From the NCBI GenBank assembly GCA_016710365.1, contig JADJVW010000033.1, positions 1 to 61,565 of the forward strand: a stretch of DNA of 61,565 bases, given 5' to 3'. This stretch comes from Candidatus Caldilinea saccharophila (lineage in GTDB: Bacteria; Chloroflexota; Anaerolineae; Caldilineales; Caldilineaceae). The position numbers and the translations under genes are program-made. Numbering within the stretch: position 1 is the first letter of the stretch; every line of letters starts with the position of its first letter. This document shows positions 1-10,588 of this stretch, piece after piece. The notes under the pieces were generated by a model. That model made no database searches, was not told the origin of the DNA, and worked only from the letters and a program-made list of their open reading frames with translations.

Positions 1-47
1 CACAATTCAATAATTCATTTTATCCAACTTTAGGAAGGATCGAGACT

Positions 48-1364
48 ATGACGAAACGTCTTTTGCGCGCACTGCCGCTTGCGCTCTTATTTAGCCTGCT
101 CGCCACCAGCGCCTTCGCCCAGGAAGGCGCTGTGGCGATAGGGGAACTGACCTATGCCGTCAATAACATTACTTTGTTTATCTGCGCCGTGTTGGTGCTG
201 TTCATGCAGGCAGGCTTTGCCCTGGTGGAGCTTGGTTTCAACTCGTCGAAGAATGTCGTCAACATCATGTTCAAGAATTTTATCGACATGGCGTTGGGTG
301 TAATGATTTATTGGTTTGTCGGTTTTGGCTTGATGTATGGCGCTTCGCAAATCATTCCGGGTTTTCTGAGCTGGGGTGGTTTTGGCGTGAGTGAAGTGGG
401 AACTGGCCTGGAAGGGTTGAATCCGCAGGCGAACTTTCTCTTCCAGGTTGCGTTTGCGGCAACTGCCGCCACCATCGTATCGGGCGCCGTCGCCGGGCGT
501 ATCAAATTCAGTGCGTATCTCATTTACACCGTATTTATCAGTGCAATAGTTTACCCTATTAGCGGCTTTTGGCAGTGGGGGGGCGGCTGGCTGTATCAGA
601 TGGGCTTCCACGACTTCGCCGGCTCATTGGTCGTGCACGCGGTGGGCGGGTTTGCTGGTTTGGCCGGTGCGATTGTGCTCGGCCCCCGCATTGGCCGCTT
701 TGCCAAAGATGCGCCCAAGCATGTCTTTGCCCCCCACAACTACGCCTTTGCCGGTCTCGGCGTATTCATCCTGTGGATCGGTTGGTATGGCTTTAATCCT
801 GGCAGCCAACTTGCCTTTGTCGGGGCTACCAATATCGACGCGATGATGCTGGTCGCCGTCAACACGACGCTGGCCGCAGGCGCCGGCGCGGTGGCGGCGC
901 TATCTCTGTCATGGTTTCTGCTCAAGCGCCCCGACCTCGGCTCAGCGCTCAACGGTGCGCTGGCCGGTCTGGTGTCGATCACGGCCAACTGCGATGCGGT
1001 GACAAACACCGAGTCCATGATCATCGGCGTGGTGGGCGGTCTGCTTGTCGTGCTGGCCACCATACTTTTGGAGAAAGCTAAGATCGACGACCCCGTCGGT
1101 GCATGGCCGGTGCATGGCGTCGGCGGGCTATGGGGTGGGCTTGCAACTGCCATCTTTGGCGGCTACGCGTTGACCACGCAGATCATTGGCTCCGTCAGCA
1201 TCGCGGCATGGGCGTTCGTTACCTGTTTTGCACTCTTCTCGCTTCTGAAAGCGATGGGTCAATTGCGCGTTTCGCCGGAAGAAGAGGAAATAGGGCTTGA
1301 CCTGACCGAGCACGGCGCCGAAGCTTACTCGCTCACGGGGCTGGGCGTGCTAAGCGGCGACTAA
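48..1364 (+). CDS. amt: Ammonium transporter (Amt/MEP/Rh family)
   Basis: 438 residues, normal for Amt proteins. A cleavable signal peptide (Leu-rich core ending SAFAQ) is followed by about eleven hydrophobic helices. The twin pore histidines are visible as VVHAVGG (about residue 197) and PVHGVGGLWGG (about residue 352), and the conserved FQVAFAATAATIVSGA and SGFWQWGGGWL segments are present. The protein conducts NH3/NH4+ across the inner membrane as a trimer. The start is the ATG at 48, preceded by a GGAAGGA ribosome site. No glnK/PII gene follows, which is usual for stand-alone amt genes in this phylum but unlike the enterobacterial glnK-amtB pair. The upstream promoter lies outside the window. 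The family is certain; regulation cannot be seen. Confidence 0.96.
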   Translation: MTKRLLRALPLALLFSLLATSAFAQEGAVAIGELTYAVNNITLFICAVLVLFMQAGFALVELGFNSSKNVVNIMFKNFIDMALGVMIYWFVGFGLMYGASQIIPGFLSWGGFGVSEVGTGLEGLNPQANFLFQVAFAATAATIVSGAVAGRIKFSAYLIYTVFISAIVYPISGFWQWGGGWLYQMGFHDFAGSLVVHAVGGFAGLAGAIVLGPRIGRFAKDAPKHVFAPHNYAFAGLGVFILWIGWYGFNPGSQLAFVGATNIDAMMLVAVNTTLAAGAGAVAALSLSWFLLKRPDLGSALNGALAGLVSITANCDAVTNTESMIIGVVGGLLVVLATILLEKAKIDDPVGAWPVHGVGGLWGGLATAIFGGYALTTQIIGSVSIAAWAFVTCFALFSLLKAMGQLRVSPEEEEIGLDLTEHGAEAYSLTGLGVLSGD

Positions 1365-1371
1365 GTTGCTT

Positions 1372-1411
1372 CGTAATAACGTAATGGCGTAATACGTAAT
1401 GACGTAATCAC
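1372..1411 (+). repeat. Short degenerate direct repeat of ACGTAATG type
   Basis: Tandem copies of a 7-8 base unit close to CGTAATR/ACGTAATG follow the amt stop codon. A related run (units close to TGATGCGT, TGCGTAATAC) occurs at 39143-39195 after another stop codon. The rest of the 1365-1649 gap holds only a candidate promoter; no gene is supported there. Confidence 0.6.
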
Positions 1412-1541
1412 AGTGCACATCATGGCGGTGGAGTGGGCAGTTACCGCAGGCTCGCTGCACCGCTACGTTCCGCCTTTTCTATCCTCGCCCGTCACACCTT
1501 TCCCATTGCGTTCACACATACGCATTCCATGGCGGCGACTG

Positions 1542-1570
1542 TTTACAAAGCGTGTTGCTTCCGGTACTAT
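1542..1570 (+). promoter_or_regulatory. Candidate sigma-70 type promoter of the protein kinase gene
   Basis: TTTACA (1542-1547) and TACTAT (1565-1570) are separated by 17 bases and lie about 80 bases before the kinase start. The -35 matches five of six consensus bases and the -10 matches four of six. Assignment rests on this match and position only. Confidence 0.4.
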
Positions 1571-1649
1571 ACGACATAGAGGGGGGCAGGATGCTGCCAT
1601 ATGCAGTGCAGCCTGATCGCCCTTGCCGGTTTACACACCAGACGACGCC

Positions 1650-2591
1650 ATGAACGATAGTCCGCTGACGACACTACCGCAGGGGCGCCGGGGACAGCCC
1701 CCCGAACAACCGCTGAAGCAGTTAGGCCCCTATCAGATTGAGCGCGTGCTCGGCCAGGGCGCGGCGGCAGTCGTCTACCAAACGCGGCGTCCTGATGGCG
1801 TCACTGTCGCATTGAAGGTCCTGCATCGTGCGGCGAGCAGCGATGCACGCCTTCGCGAAACTTTCCAACGCGAGGCAAAGATTCTGCTCAAGCTCAATCA
1901 TCCGAGCATTGTGCAGGCGATGGATGCAGGTCAGATCGACGGGCATTATTATATGACGCTGGCGCTGGTCGAAGGTCAGACTGTCGAAGCATTGTTGACC
2001 AGGCAGAAAAAACTCGGTGAGGCGCCCGCCATCGACATCGCCAGCCAGGTCGCCGCTGCGCTTGACTATCTGCAGCGCCAGCAGATCGTGCATCGGGACA
2101 TCAAGCCCAGCAACATTCTGCTCAACCAGCGCAGCCGCGCCATTCTCTTCGATTTCGGCGCTGCTATCGATCTGAGCATCGAACAACCAATTCAGGGGCA
2201 AGTCTATGGCACCCCTGCTTTTCTTGCCCCGGAACAGGCGCGCGGCGACGGCGCCATCGACGGGCGCGCCGACATCTATGCCTTGGGCGTCACTCTCTAT
2301 CGGATGGTTGCCGGGCGCAAGCCGTTTTATGGCACACGCGGCGAATTGCTGGAGGCGCACCTCACCGCACGGCCGCCCCGTCCTTCACAATTCTCCTACG
2401 TATCGCCGGCGCTCGAAGCGGTGATCCTGCGCACGTTGGAGAAGAACCCGGCCGCCCGCTATCAAAGTGGTGCGGACCTGACAGCCGCGCTCGAAGAGGC
2501 TCGCACCGCGGAGCGACCCGCCTCCACAGGCCAGGAGCTGCCCCAGCGTCTGCTCCACTGGCTGCGCAGCGCCATCGCGCCAGGCGAGTAG
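1650..2591 (+). CDS. Soluble Hanks-type serine/threonine protein kinase
   Basis: 313 residues from the ATG at 1650; an upstream TTG at 1623 is possible but adds only nine residues with no ribosome site. A complete kinase domain spans about residues 28-290: glycine loop LGQGAAAVVY, ATP-binding Lys56 (VALKV), Glu75, catalytic loop HRDIKPSN with Asp150, DFG at 168-170 and APEQ. There is no transmembrane helix or extracellular sensor (PASTA, TPR or WD) domain, so this is a compact cytosolic kinase. It should phosphorylate Ser/Thr on unknown partners. It is monocistronic, ending at a strong stem-loop shared with the convergent efflux operon. Nothing in the neighbourhood identifies its substrate. 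Confidence 0.93.
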   Translation: MNDSPLTTLPQGRRGQPPEQPLKQLGPYQIERVLGQGAAAVVYQTRRPDGVTVALKVLHRAASSDARLRETFQREAKILLKLNHPSIVQAMDAGQIDGHYYMTLALVEGQTVEALLTRQKKLGEAPAIDIASQVAAALDYLQRQQIVHRDIKPSNILLNQRSRAILFDFGAAIDLSIEQPIQGQVYGTPAFLAPEQARGDGAIDGRADIYALGVTLYRMVAGRKPFYGTRGELLEAHLTARPPRPSQFSYVSPALEAVILRTLEKNPAARYQSGADLTAALEEARTAERPASTGQELPQRLLHWLRSAIAPGE

Positions 2592-2646
2592 AAAATACGC
2601 GCCTCTTGCACTGCTTCAGAAACAGCCTTTGACGCAGCCATCTTAC

Positions 2647-2687
2647 AACACAGACGGCCTGGTCAGTACTGCCAGGCCGTCTGTGTT
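2647..2687. terminator. Bidirectional intrinsic terminator-like stem-loop
   Basis: A perfect 16-bp stem (arms 2647-2662 and 2672-2687, core ACAGACGGCCTGG) with a 9-base loop lies between the convergent kinase gene and the adaptor gene of the efflux operon. The T-tract is weak on both sides (a T-rich stretch begins about 15 bases after the stem on the plus strand), so efficiency is uncertain, but stem and position fit a shared terminator. Confidence 0.75.
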
Positions 2688-2711
2688 GGAGGGAAAACTT
2701 TCTTCCCTTTA

Positions 2712-4023
2712 TTATTCTCCGATGGTGACTTCAGCGCTCATGCCCCAGCGCAAACCGGCCGGCTGTGCGTCGAGATCGATCCACACCGTATACACCACGT
2801 CGCCGCCGATCGTGCTGGCCTGAGGGGAGATGCGGACCACGCGGCCGCTTTGTGTAACTTCAAGCGGCTCGATCAACACGCTGGCCGGCTGCCCAACTGC
2901 AATAAACGCCACATCGCGCTCGCTCAAATCGATTGTCTCAATCTGGAGCGCGTCCAGATCCGCGAGCGTCACCACCGGCGCCCCGGCTGCCGCAAACTCT
3001 CCGGCGGCCACATCCACCGCTGTGACTGTGCCTGTAAACGGTGCGCGCAGTTCCAGGTTGGCGAGATCCTGCTCGGCGCGCTGCACCGCCGCGCGCGCCT
3101 CGGCGACCGCGCCGGCCACCACCGCGATCGTTTCGCTGCGCACGCCGTCGGTCAAGGCGTCCAATTGCGCCTGCGCGACATCCACCTGCGCCTGCGCTTC
3201 GTCCAATTGCGCGGCGGTGGCCGGCGCCTGCAACCGATCCAGCGCGGCCTTGGCCTGAGCGATGCGCGCGCTGGCCGCAGACACCGTTGCGGCTGTCGGC
3301 TCGATAAAGAGTGCGTCGTAGCGCGCCTGCGCGGCTTCCAAATTATTGGTCGCCTCCTGAAGCTGGCGGCTCTGCGGCAGTGCGCCGGAGTCGTTGCGCC
3401 ATTTCACCTCGTTGAAGGCCGACTGCGCCTGCTGCCGCGGCGCGCGCATTGGACAAAGCCGCCAACGCCTCGATGCGCGCCGATTCATCCGGGCCGTTAA
3501 ACAAAGCCTGATACGCAGACTGCGCGGCGGCCAGATCAGCTTCGGCTGCCGACACCTCTGTGGGCCTGGCCGGGTCGGCAAGCTGCGCGAACCGGGCGCG
3601 TGCGGCGTCAAGCTGCGCCTGCGCGGCCGCGATCTCCGCGGTGGCGGGTGCGGCCTGCGCCTCGGCAAGCTGCGCCTGCGCGCGGAAGTAGGCTGCGCGC
3701 GCCTGCGTGAGCGCCAACCGTGCGGCCGCATCATCGAGCCTGATGAGCAGCGCGTCGGCGGGGGCGTTCTCGCCAACCTGGACGGCGACTTCAGTCACAC
3801 GTCCCGAAGTGGGCAGGGCGAGGGCGGCGCTCTGCGCAGGCGCCACCCTCGCCGACGCGGTGGCGCTGCCCCCCTCGGTGCGCACCAGCGCGATCGGCGG
3901 GAGGGGCGTGGCCGCGGGTGGGGGCGTCGGCGTGGGCGTGGGTGGTGTGCAGCCTGCTGCCAATATGATCAACAGTAGCAAAACAAACTGTCGCAGGGAG
4001 CGGGATCCGACAAGCTTCTTCAT
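2712..4023 (-). CDS. Lipoprotein periplasmic adaptor (HlyD/RND-MFP family) of an ABC efflux system, frameshifted
   Basis: The start at 4023 gives a lipoprotein signal (LLLLIILAAGC lipobox) and a Pro/Thr spacer. Next come the first half of a barrel-sandwich domain (GRVTEVAVQVGENAPADALLIRLDD), a long Ala/Gln/Glu-rich alpha-helical hairpin with repeated QAQLxxAxA heptads, the returning lipoyl half (LRAPFTGTVTAVDVAAGEFAAAGAPV) and a beta-barrel end. One frame change near 3440 splits the coiled coil; both halves together give about 436 residues, normal for the family. It should link the two permeases and the ATPase upstream to the exterior or periplasm. The gene follows the ATPase by three bases and is the last of the tetR-led operon. 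Substrate unknown. Confidence 0.88.
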
Positions 4024-4026
4024 GCG

Positions 4027-4731
4027 TTAGTGACCTGCACCGTTCTCTACACTATTCTCTACAATACGGCCGTCAAGCATCTTGACCGTGCGCCGCGCAA
4101 AGCTCATCACGCGCGGGTCGTGCGTGGCAAAGATGAACGCGGTGCCGGTCTGTTCGTTGAGCCGCTTCATGATCTCCATGGCCTGCTCGCCGTTGGCCGT
4201 GTCGAGGTTCGCAGTCGGTTCGTCGGCCAGCACCATCAGCGGACGCGGGGCCAGCGCACGCGCAATTGCCACACGCTGCTGCTGCCCGCCGCTGAGCTGG
4301 TCAGGCCGGTGATGCACACGGTCGGACAGCCCCACCGCATCGAGCATCTCCAGCGCGCGCGTCCGGCGTTCCTTAGCGTTGACGCCGTTGAGCAGCAGCG
4401 GCAGCTCCACATTTTCATACGCGTCAAGCACCGGCACCAGCGCAAAGAACTGGAAAATAAAGCCGATGACCTCGCGGCGCAGATCCGCGCGACGGTTGGC
4501 GTTCAGACGCGTCACGTCCTGGCCGTTGATCAGCACCAAACCGCGATCCGGCTTGTCCAGACAGCCGATGATCTCTGCAGGCAGCATGGTGGTCTTGCCC
4601 GAACCGGACGGCCCCACCAGCGCGGTGAATTCACCCGCCTCAACCGTGAGCGAAACGCCGTCCAGTGCGCGAGTTTCGATCTCACCAATATGATAATTCT
4701 TGCTTGCGTCACGTAGTTCAATAATCGACAT
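4027..4731 (-). CDS. ABC transporter ATPase, MacB/LolD type
   Basis: 234 residues with all ATPase motifs: Walker A GPSGSGKTT, Q-loop FIFQFFALVP, signature LSGGQQQRVAIARAL, Walker B PLMVLADEPTANLD and switch histidine FATHDPRV. The order and the phrase IIGCLDKPDRG are typical of the MacB/LolD/FtsE group that works with FtsX-fold permeases. Just after Walker A the usual LLNIIG is read as LPAEIIG, a small local oddity that may be a sequence error. It sits between the permease at 4776-6000 and the adaptor at 2712-4023 in one minus-strand operon and should power mechanotransmission-type export or efflux. Confidence 0.93.
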   Translation of the reverse strand: MSIIELRDASKNYHIGEIETRALDGVSLTVEAGEFTALVGPSGSGKTTMLPAEIIGCLDKPDRGLVLINGQDVTRLNANRRADLRREVIGFIFQFFALVPVLDAYENVELPLLLNGVNAKERRTRALEMLDAVGLSDRVHHRPDQLSGGQQQRVAIARALAPRPLMVLADEPTANLDTANGEQAMEIMKRLNEQTGTAFIFATHDPRVMSFARRTVKMLDGRIVENSVENGAGH

Positions 4732-4775
4732 TGGAAACCCTCATTCTTGATTCGATTTTTCTGTTCAAACCATCT

Positions 4776-6000
4776 CTATGACGAGTGCAGCGCATCGACC
4801 GGCTCCAGGCGAGCCGCAAACCAGGCCGGATAGAGTGAGGCCAGCAGCGCGATAATAAGCGTCCACACCGCAAGCCAGGTAAAGGTGACCGGCTCAAAGC
4901 GAGCGTAGAGCACTGCGCTCACCGCCATGTTGCCCACCACCGCGGCGTTGTCGCCATAGAAGAAGCCATTCTGCGTCAGATACAGCACGGCGAGCGAGCC
5001 GAGCAAGCCGCCTACGACAACCCCGGCCAGAGCAATGATCGCCGCTTCGAAGATCATCATCTGGGTGATCTGGCGTCGTTTCATGCCCAGCGCGGCCAGG
5101 ATGCCCATCTCGCGGATGCGCTCGAAGACCGCCATGAGCAGCGTGTTGGCCACAATCACAGCGACGATCAGCATGATGATGGCGTCAATGATCACATAGA
5201 AGCTCATCGCCGTCCCCATCGTTTCCAACAGGTACGCGTTGAGATCGCGCCACGTCAACGTCTGCACGCCGGGGCTGCTGAGCGCGGCGGCCACCGCGTC
5301 GGCGTCCTCCTGATCGGTGAGCATGATCATGATGGCGCTGGCACGGTCGCCGGCCTGCGTAAATGCCTGCGCCTTGGCCAGCGGCATGAAGATCGCGCTC
5401 TGGTCATAAATCGGCACGCCCGAGGCAAAAAGCCCGCGGATGACAAAGAGGGCTTCCTCCGGTTGGCCGCTGGCATTGATCACGGTCAGGTTGACATTTT
5501 CGCCCACCTTCAAGCCCAGGTTGTCGGCCAACGTTTTGCCCATGACGATGCCGCTGCGATCGTTGGCTTCGATAAAGGCGCCCGCCACCAACGCATCACG
5601 GATCGGGGTATGGAGTGACGATGCCGGGTCGATCCCGTAGAGCAGCAGCCCGACCGAATCCTCGCGCGTGTTCATAATGGCGTCCGCCCACAGCAGAGGC
5701 CCGGCCGCAGTCACCTCTGGCAGCGCCGCAGCCTGCGCTGTGCGCCTCGGGCTGGTCGAGCAGATCCGCCCACTGCAAGCTGTGCTTGCCATCGGTATAG
5801 GACTCGGCGCGCAGTTGCACGTGGCCGGTCTGCAGCCGAATGCCGTTCTGCAGCGAATCTTCGACGACGCCGGCAATAAAGCCGTTGACGACGATCAACA
5901 ACGCCAATCCGAGCGCCACCGCCAACAATGTAAAGAAGGTGCGCCGCCGGTTGCGAATCAGGTCACGATAGGCGATGACCCATAGCTTTGTCCACGCCAT
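4776..6000 (-). CDS. FtsX/MacB-fold ABC permease, frameshifted
   Basis: The N-terminus (start at 6000) reads WVIAYRDLIRNRRRTFFTLLAV, the usual cytoplasmic segment and first helix of MacB/LolC-like permeases. A large extracytoplasmic domain follows, then three C-terminal helices containing the FtsX signature near ERIREMGILAALGMKRRQI. A single frame change near 5738 separates the first 85 residues from the rest; the joined length of about 407 residues is normal. It pairs with the related permease at 6194-7426, giving a heterodimeric pump such as LolCE-like or antibiotic-efflux systems. TetR control argues for efflux of a toxic compound rather than lipoprotein sorting. Confidence 0.9.
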
Positions 6001-6096
6001 GGTGGAACTCCTTTCGACAATTCACTGTACGTTCTGCGTAGAGCGCAGTGAGAGTAGAGCTGCAAAGAGTAAACGATACCGCGCATCCAGATGGGA

Positions 6097-6172
6097 ATAG
6101 AACGCGGATGACGCGGATTGGACGGATCGCTACGGATCAGATCAGCGGGAATCCGCGTTATCCGCGTTCTAT
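6097..6172. repeat. Dispersed palindromic repeat, family A (CGCGGATGACGCGGAT type)
   Basis: The element begins ATAGAACGCGGATGACGCGG and ends with its near-perfect reverse complement ATCCGCGTTCTAT, so a single strand can fold into a long hairpin. It lies between the two permease genes of the efflux operon. Related copies are at 10392-10556, 32296-32372, 52081-52122, 53662-53704 and 61206-61301. It encodes no protein that I can support. Confidence 0.8.
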
Positions 6173-6193
6173 GCTTGCCTGGACCTGGCATTG

Positions 6194-7426
<1,233 letters not shown>

Positions 7427-7487
7427 TTTGTCGATCCTCCTAACGGTGTAAATGACCTGGGCGGAACCGTTTACAGACTATTCATGG

Positions 7488-8175
7488 CTATGCGAACCAA
7501 ATGCGCAATTGCTCGGATGGCAACAGTGAAATCGACCCTTCAGCCGCACCAAGCACGCGTTCTATGCTGCGCTCACAAGCCCGCAAGCGGCGCTCCAACG
7601 TCTGCAAAGCAGCCTCCATCGTTTCGCCGTTGCCAGGGGGATGAAGCAACAGCTTTGCAATCGGCGAAGCCAGACCCTGCGTCATCTCCAGTACGATCTC
7701 AGCGCATTCCTCCGGGTACTCGACGCTGTACACACCTTCTGCCACGCCTTGGCGCACGATGCTAGCCAATTGTGGCACGACGATTGGCATCATTGCCTCT
7801 GTAATTTTCATGCGCAGCACCGTGTTTTCATCGCGGTAGATCACGCCCATCATCGAGCAGAAATTCTCGATTCGCCAGCTTCCAGTTTTGCGTCTGCGTA
7901 AAAAATGGGTCGAGCTTGATGGGCGCATCCAAAGTCGCATCTTCGATCATGGGTTCCAGCGCCGCCAAAACCTGGCCGCCGATACGCTCAAGAATAGCAT
8001 CCAACAAATCGGTTTTGGAGGGGAAATAATAGTAGAAAAGTCCCTTTGCCACCCCCATCTCGCCGATAATGTCCTGCACCGAGGTCTGTGCATAGCCCTT
8101 TTGGTAGAACAACCGTTGTCCTACATGCAAGAATTCGTTATAACGTTCATCATACTCTTTGACAGTGCGCGCCAT
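7488..8175 (-). CDS. TetR/AcrR-family transcriptional repressor, frameshifted
   Basis: The start at 8175 (MARTVKEYDERYNEFL) is chosen over an upstream codon at 8223 because the latter lies inside the operator. A GGGAG site sits six bases before 8175. The N-terminal 60 residues form a typical TetR helix-turn-helix (VQDIIGEMGVAKGLFYYYFPSK). One frame change near 7865 separates this from the ligand-binding C-terminal helices (about 228 residues in total). It heads the efflux operon on the same strand, so it probably represses itself and the transporter, with a pumped compound as inducer. A perfect palindrome at its own transcription start supports autoregulation. Confidence 0.9.
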
Positions 8176-8197
8176 CCTGACTCCCAACTGACTTATG

Positions 8198-8250
8198 GTT
8201 GACTGACGGTCAGTCAACAACAATATAGATCACTTGTAAGCAGTTGTCAA
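8198..8250 (-). promoter_or_regulatory. Promoter and TetR-type operator of the efflux operon
   Basis: On the minus strand TTGACA (8250-8245) and TATATT (8227-8222) are separated by exactly 17 bases, an almost perfect sigma-70 promoter. Immediately downstream, over the expected start near 8215, lies a perfect 21-bp palindrome (8198-8218) with half-site GTTGACTGAC around one central base. Half-site length and position match TetR-family operators, so binding would block open-complex formation. Binding itself is inferred. Confidence 0.88.
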
Positions 8251-8292
8251 CTAGCCATTTGGATAGGGTCTATGCCAGGTTTACCCGTGTGC

Positions 8293-8298
8293 TACAAT
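8293..8298 (+). promoter_or_regulatory. TACAAT -10 box giving a probably leaderless mRNA
   Basis: TGTGCTACAAT precedes the acetyltransferase start. Seven bases after the box is A8305 of the ATG, and no ribosome-binding site is present, so the transcript probably begins at the start codon. No convincing -35 box is seen; the upstream TG suggests an extended -10. Confidence 0.55.
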
Positions 8299-8304
8299 AT
8301 GGCT

Positions 8305-8751
8305 ATGTCTCTGCTCATTCGTCTGGCCACACCGGCTGACGCCGCGGCCGTTGCACGCTTGAACGCCGATTTCAACGATGTCCAGACCGACGCCGCGGAG
8401 ATGGCGGCGCGGATCGCGCGTTGCACAGCCACCGAGCGCATCTTCCTGGCCGAGATCGACGGGCTGGCCGTCGGGTTCCTCGCGCTATGGCTGTTTCCGA
8501 TCATCTGCGCCCCCGATCCTTACGCCGAGGTGGTGGAACTCTTCGTCGAAGAAGCGTATCGGCGGCGCGGCATTGGTCGCGCGTTGCTCGAAGCCGCCAT
8601 CGAAGTGGCGCGTCTAGAAGGCGCGTCAGCGCTCAAATTGAACACTGGTTTTCGCAACACCGCGGCGCAACGCCTCTATTTTGCGCTGGGATTCCACAAC
8701 CTGGCGCTGCATCTTGCCAGATCCACCACTCATCAGGAGTCAATTTCGTGA
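8305..8751 (+). CDS. GNAT-family N-acetyltransferase
   Basis: 148 residues from the ATG at 8305; an alternative ATG at 8299 adds two residues but lies within six bases of the -10 box. The acetyl-CoA-binding core is clear: VELFVEEAYRRRGIGRALLE (motif A, R/QxxGxG/A) and, near the end, GFRNTAAQRLYFALGF (motif B). The family moves an acetyl group from acetyl-CoA to an amine; substrate unknown. Its stop overlaps the GTG start of the downstream peptidase (GTGA), so the two are translationally coupled, hinting at a role in amino acid or peptide metabolism. Confidence 0.9.
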   Translation: MSLLIRLATPADAAAVARLNADFNDVQTDAAEMAARIARCTATERIFLAEIDGLAVGFLALWLFPIICAPDPYAEVVELFVEEAYRRRGIGRALLEAAIEVARLEGASALKLNTGFRNTAAQRLYFALGFHNLALHLARSTTHQESIS

Positions 8752-9987
8752 ACCATTCGTTTTGCGCCGAACTCGAAGCACGTCTCGTCCGCTATGTGCA
8801 GGTCGAAACGACCAGCGATGAAGCGTCGTCCACCGTGCCCAGCACCGCGGCGCAGCTTGACCTCCAGCGCGTGCTGGAACATGAATTGCGTGAGATGGGC
8901 GCGCAGGACGTGCTGCTGGCCGAAAACGGCTTTCTCTACGCCACCCTGCCCGCCACCACGACAAAGGCTGTCCCGCGCGTGGCGTTGCTGGCGCACGTGG
9001 ACACCGTGGCCGGCGTCGGGGAAGGCCCGGTCAAGCCGCGCGTGCATCGCCACTATGACGGCGCGCCCATCGTCTTTCCCGACGATGAGCTGCTGGTCTT
9101 GATGCCGGAGATCAACCCCTACCTGGGCGAGAAGTTCGGCCACGACATCATCACCGCCAGCGGCGGCACGCTGCTCGGCGCCGACGACAAGGCTGGCGTC
9201 GCCATTCTGATGACGCTGGCGCGTCATCTGCTGGCGCACCGGGAGCTGGCGCACGGCGAGTTGCGCCTCTGCTTCACGCCCGACGAGGAGATCGGCGCGG
9301 GCATCCGGCATATCGACCTGTCGCGGCTCGCCGCGGATTTCGCCTACACGCTGGACGGCGGCGAGGTCGGCGAGATTGTCTACGAGACCTTCTCTGCGGA
9401 TAAAGCCACCGTCTCGATCAGCGGGGTCTCCACCCATCCCGGCCGCGCCAAGGCCAAGCTGGTCAATGCGCTCCAGCTTGCCGGGCGCATCATGACGGCG
9501 CTGCCGCACGCTCACCTCACGCCGGAGACGACCGACGCGCGCCAGGGGTTTCTCCATCTCTACAAGCTGCGGAGGGCACGGCCGCCGCGTGCACCATGCA
9601 CTTCCTCCTGCGCGACTTCGAGGAAGCGAAGTTGGCTGAGTATGGGCGACTGCTGGAGTCGGTCTGCGTCGGCGTGCAAGCAGGCGAGCAGCGCGCATTG
9701 CCTGGAAGATCACACCGCAATATCGCAACATGCGCGATCGGCTCCAACAGGACATGCGCCCCGTCACCCATGCGGTCGACGTGCTCAAGGCCATGGGGAT
9801 CGCGCCGCTCAGCCCGCCCATCCGCGGTGGCACCGACGGCTCGCAACTCACCGAGTTGGGCGTGCCGACGCCGAATCTCTTCACCGGGATGCAAAATATC
9901 CACGGTCCGTTGGAATGGGTCAGCGTCCAGGACATGGAGACGTCGGTGAAGGTGCTGATCGAACTGGTGCAGCGGTGGGCGCAATAG
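8748..9987 (+). CDS. pepT: M20-family peptidase, PepT (tripeptidase T)-like, two frameshifts
   Basis: The GTG start at 8748 overlaps the acetyltransferase stop and has an AGGAG site. M20 metal-site motifs are visible: LLAHVDTV (His and Asp), GTLLGADDKAG (bridging Asp), FTPDEEIG (catalytic and ligand Glu), YTLDGGEVGE, and near the end IRGGTDGSQL and TPNLFTGMQNIHGP (last ligand His), the latter very typical of PepT. Frame changes lie near 9572 and 9705; joined length is about 413 residues, normal for PepT. It is a cytosolic zinc aminopeptidase that removes the N-terminal residue of tripeptides. The breaks fall in the dimerisation lid between intact motifs, so sequence error is likely. Confidence 0.9.
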
Positions 9988-10124
9988 GTGGATGCGTGGG
10001 CGCGCGTCTGCTTGCACAGCCCTGTGAGTCATGCTAGCATGACGACAAGTTTCTCAGGCTAACCAACCCGGGCGCTAAACCACTCGCACCAGGCGGCGCG
10101 CCCCCATCCGACAAGGAGCCAGCC

Positions 10125-10364
10125 ATGGCCTATCGACTCTACAACAACGACAACGGCGAAGTGCTCGGTGAAATCACGGAGGCCGAACTCAGCTCGCTGA
10201 CCAGCCTGCTCGAAGAAGAATCCGCCGAAGATCGCGACTACTATATCATGGCAGCCACGGTCGATTATCTGGAAACCAACGGCGCCGACGCCGCGGTGAT
10301 CGCGCTGTTGCGCAAAGCGGTCGGCGCGCAAGAAGGCGTCGAAATCCGCTGGTCGCGGGCATAA
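10125..10364 (+). CDS. Small conserved-looking acidic hypothetical protein
   Basis: 79 residues starting MAYRLYNNDNGEVLGEITEA, with a good AAGGAG ribosome site nine bases before the ATG. It is acidic, predicted alpha/beta, with no signal peptide or membrane segment. The pattern (YRLYNND, then GEITEAELSSL, then an EEES-rich stretch and DYYI) looks like a small regulatory or structural protein rather than a random frame, and codon use matches the neighbours. I cannot assign a function. It lies alone between pepT and the acyl-CoA-binding protein gene. Confidence 0.7.
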   Translation: MAYRLYNNDNGEVLGEITEAELSSLTSLLEEESAEDRDYYIMAATVDYLETNGADAAVIALLRKAVGAQEGVEIRWSRA

Positions 10365-10391
10365 TGCATGATGCGGAAGCAGGTCTACGCC

Positions 10392-10556
10392 AATTTTTCC
10401 GGCTTTGACCCGCGCCGATCCGCCCAATCCGCGTTCCATAAAAATAGACCATGGATAAGACGGATTCGGCGGATGCTCACGGATTTTATCCGCAAATTAT
10501 TGGCTTTTACCCGCGCCGATCCGCCCAATCCGCGTCATCCGCGTTCCATCTTTTCT
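10392..10556. repeat. Dispersed repeat family A, double copy
   Basis: Two direct copies of a segment containing CCGCGCCGATCCGCCCAATC are separated by the inverse motif GGATTCGGCGGATG. It is the largest family A element in the window and fills the gap between the small gene at 10125 and the acyl-CoA-binding protein gene. Confidence 0.75.
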
Positions 10557-10588
10557 CTTGCCTGAATGAATCCATCAAGGAGCAAACC

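Noticed and set aside
1413..1616. 67-codon open frame between amt and the kinase
   Set aside because: No ribosome site, poor codon use and it overlaps the candidate promoter.
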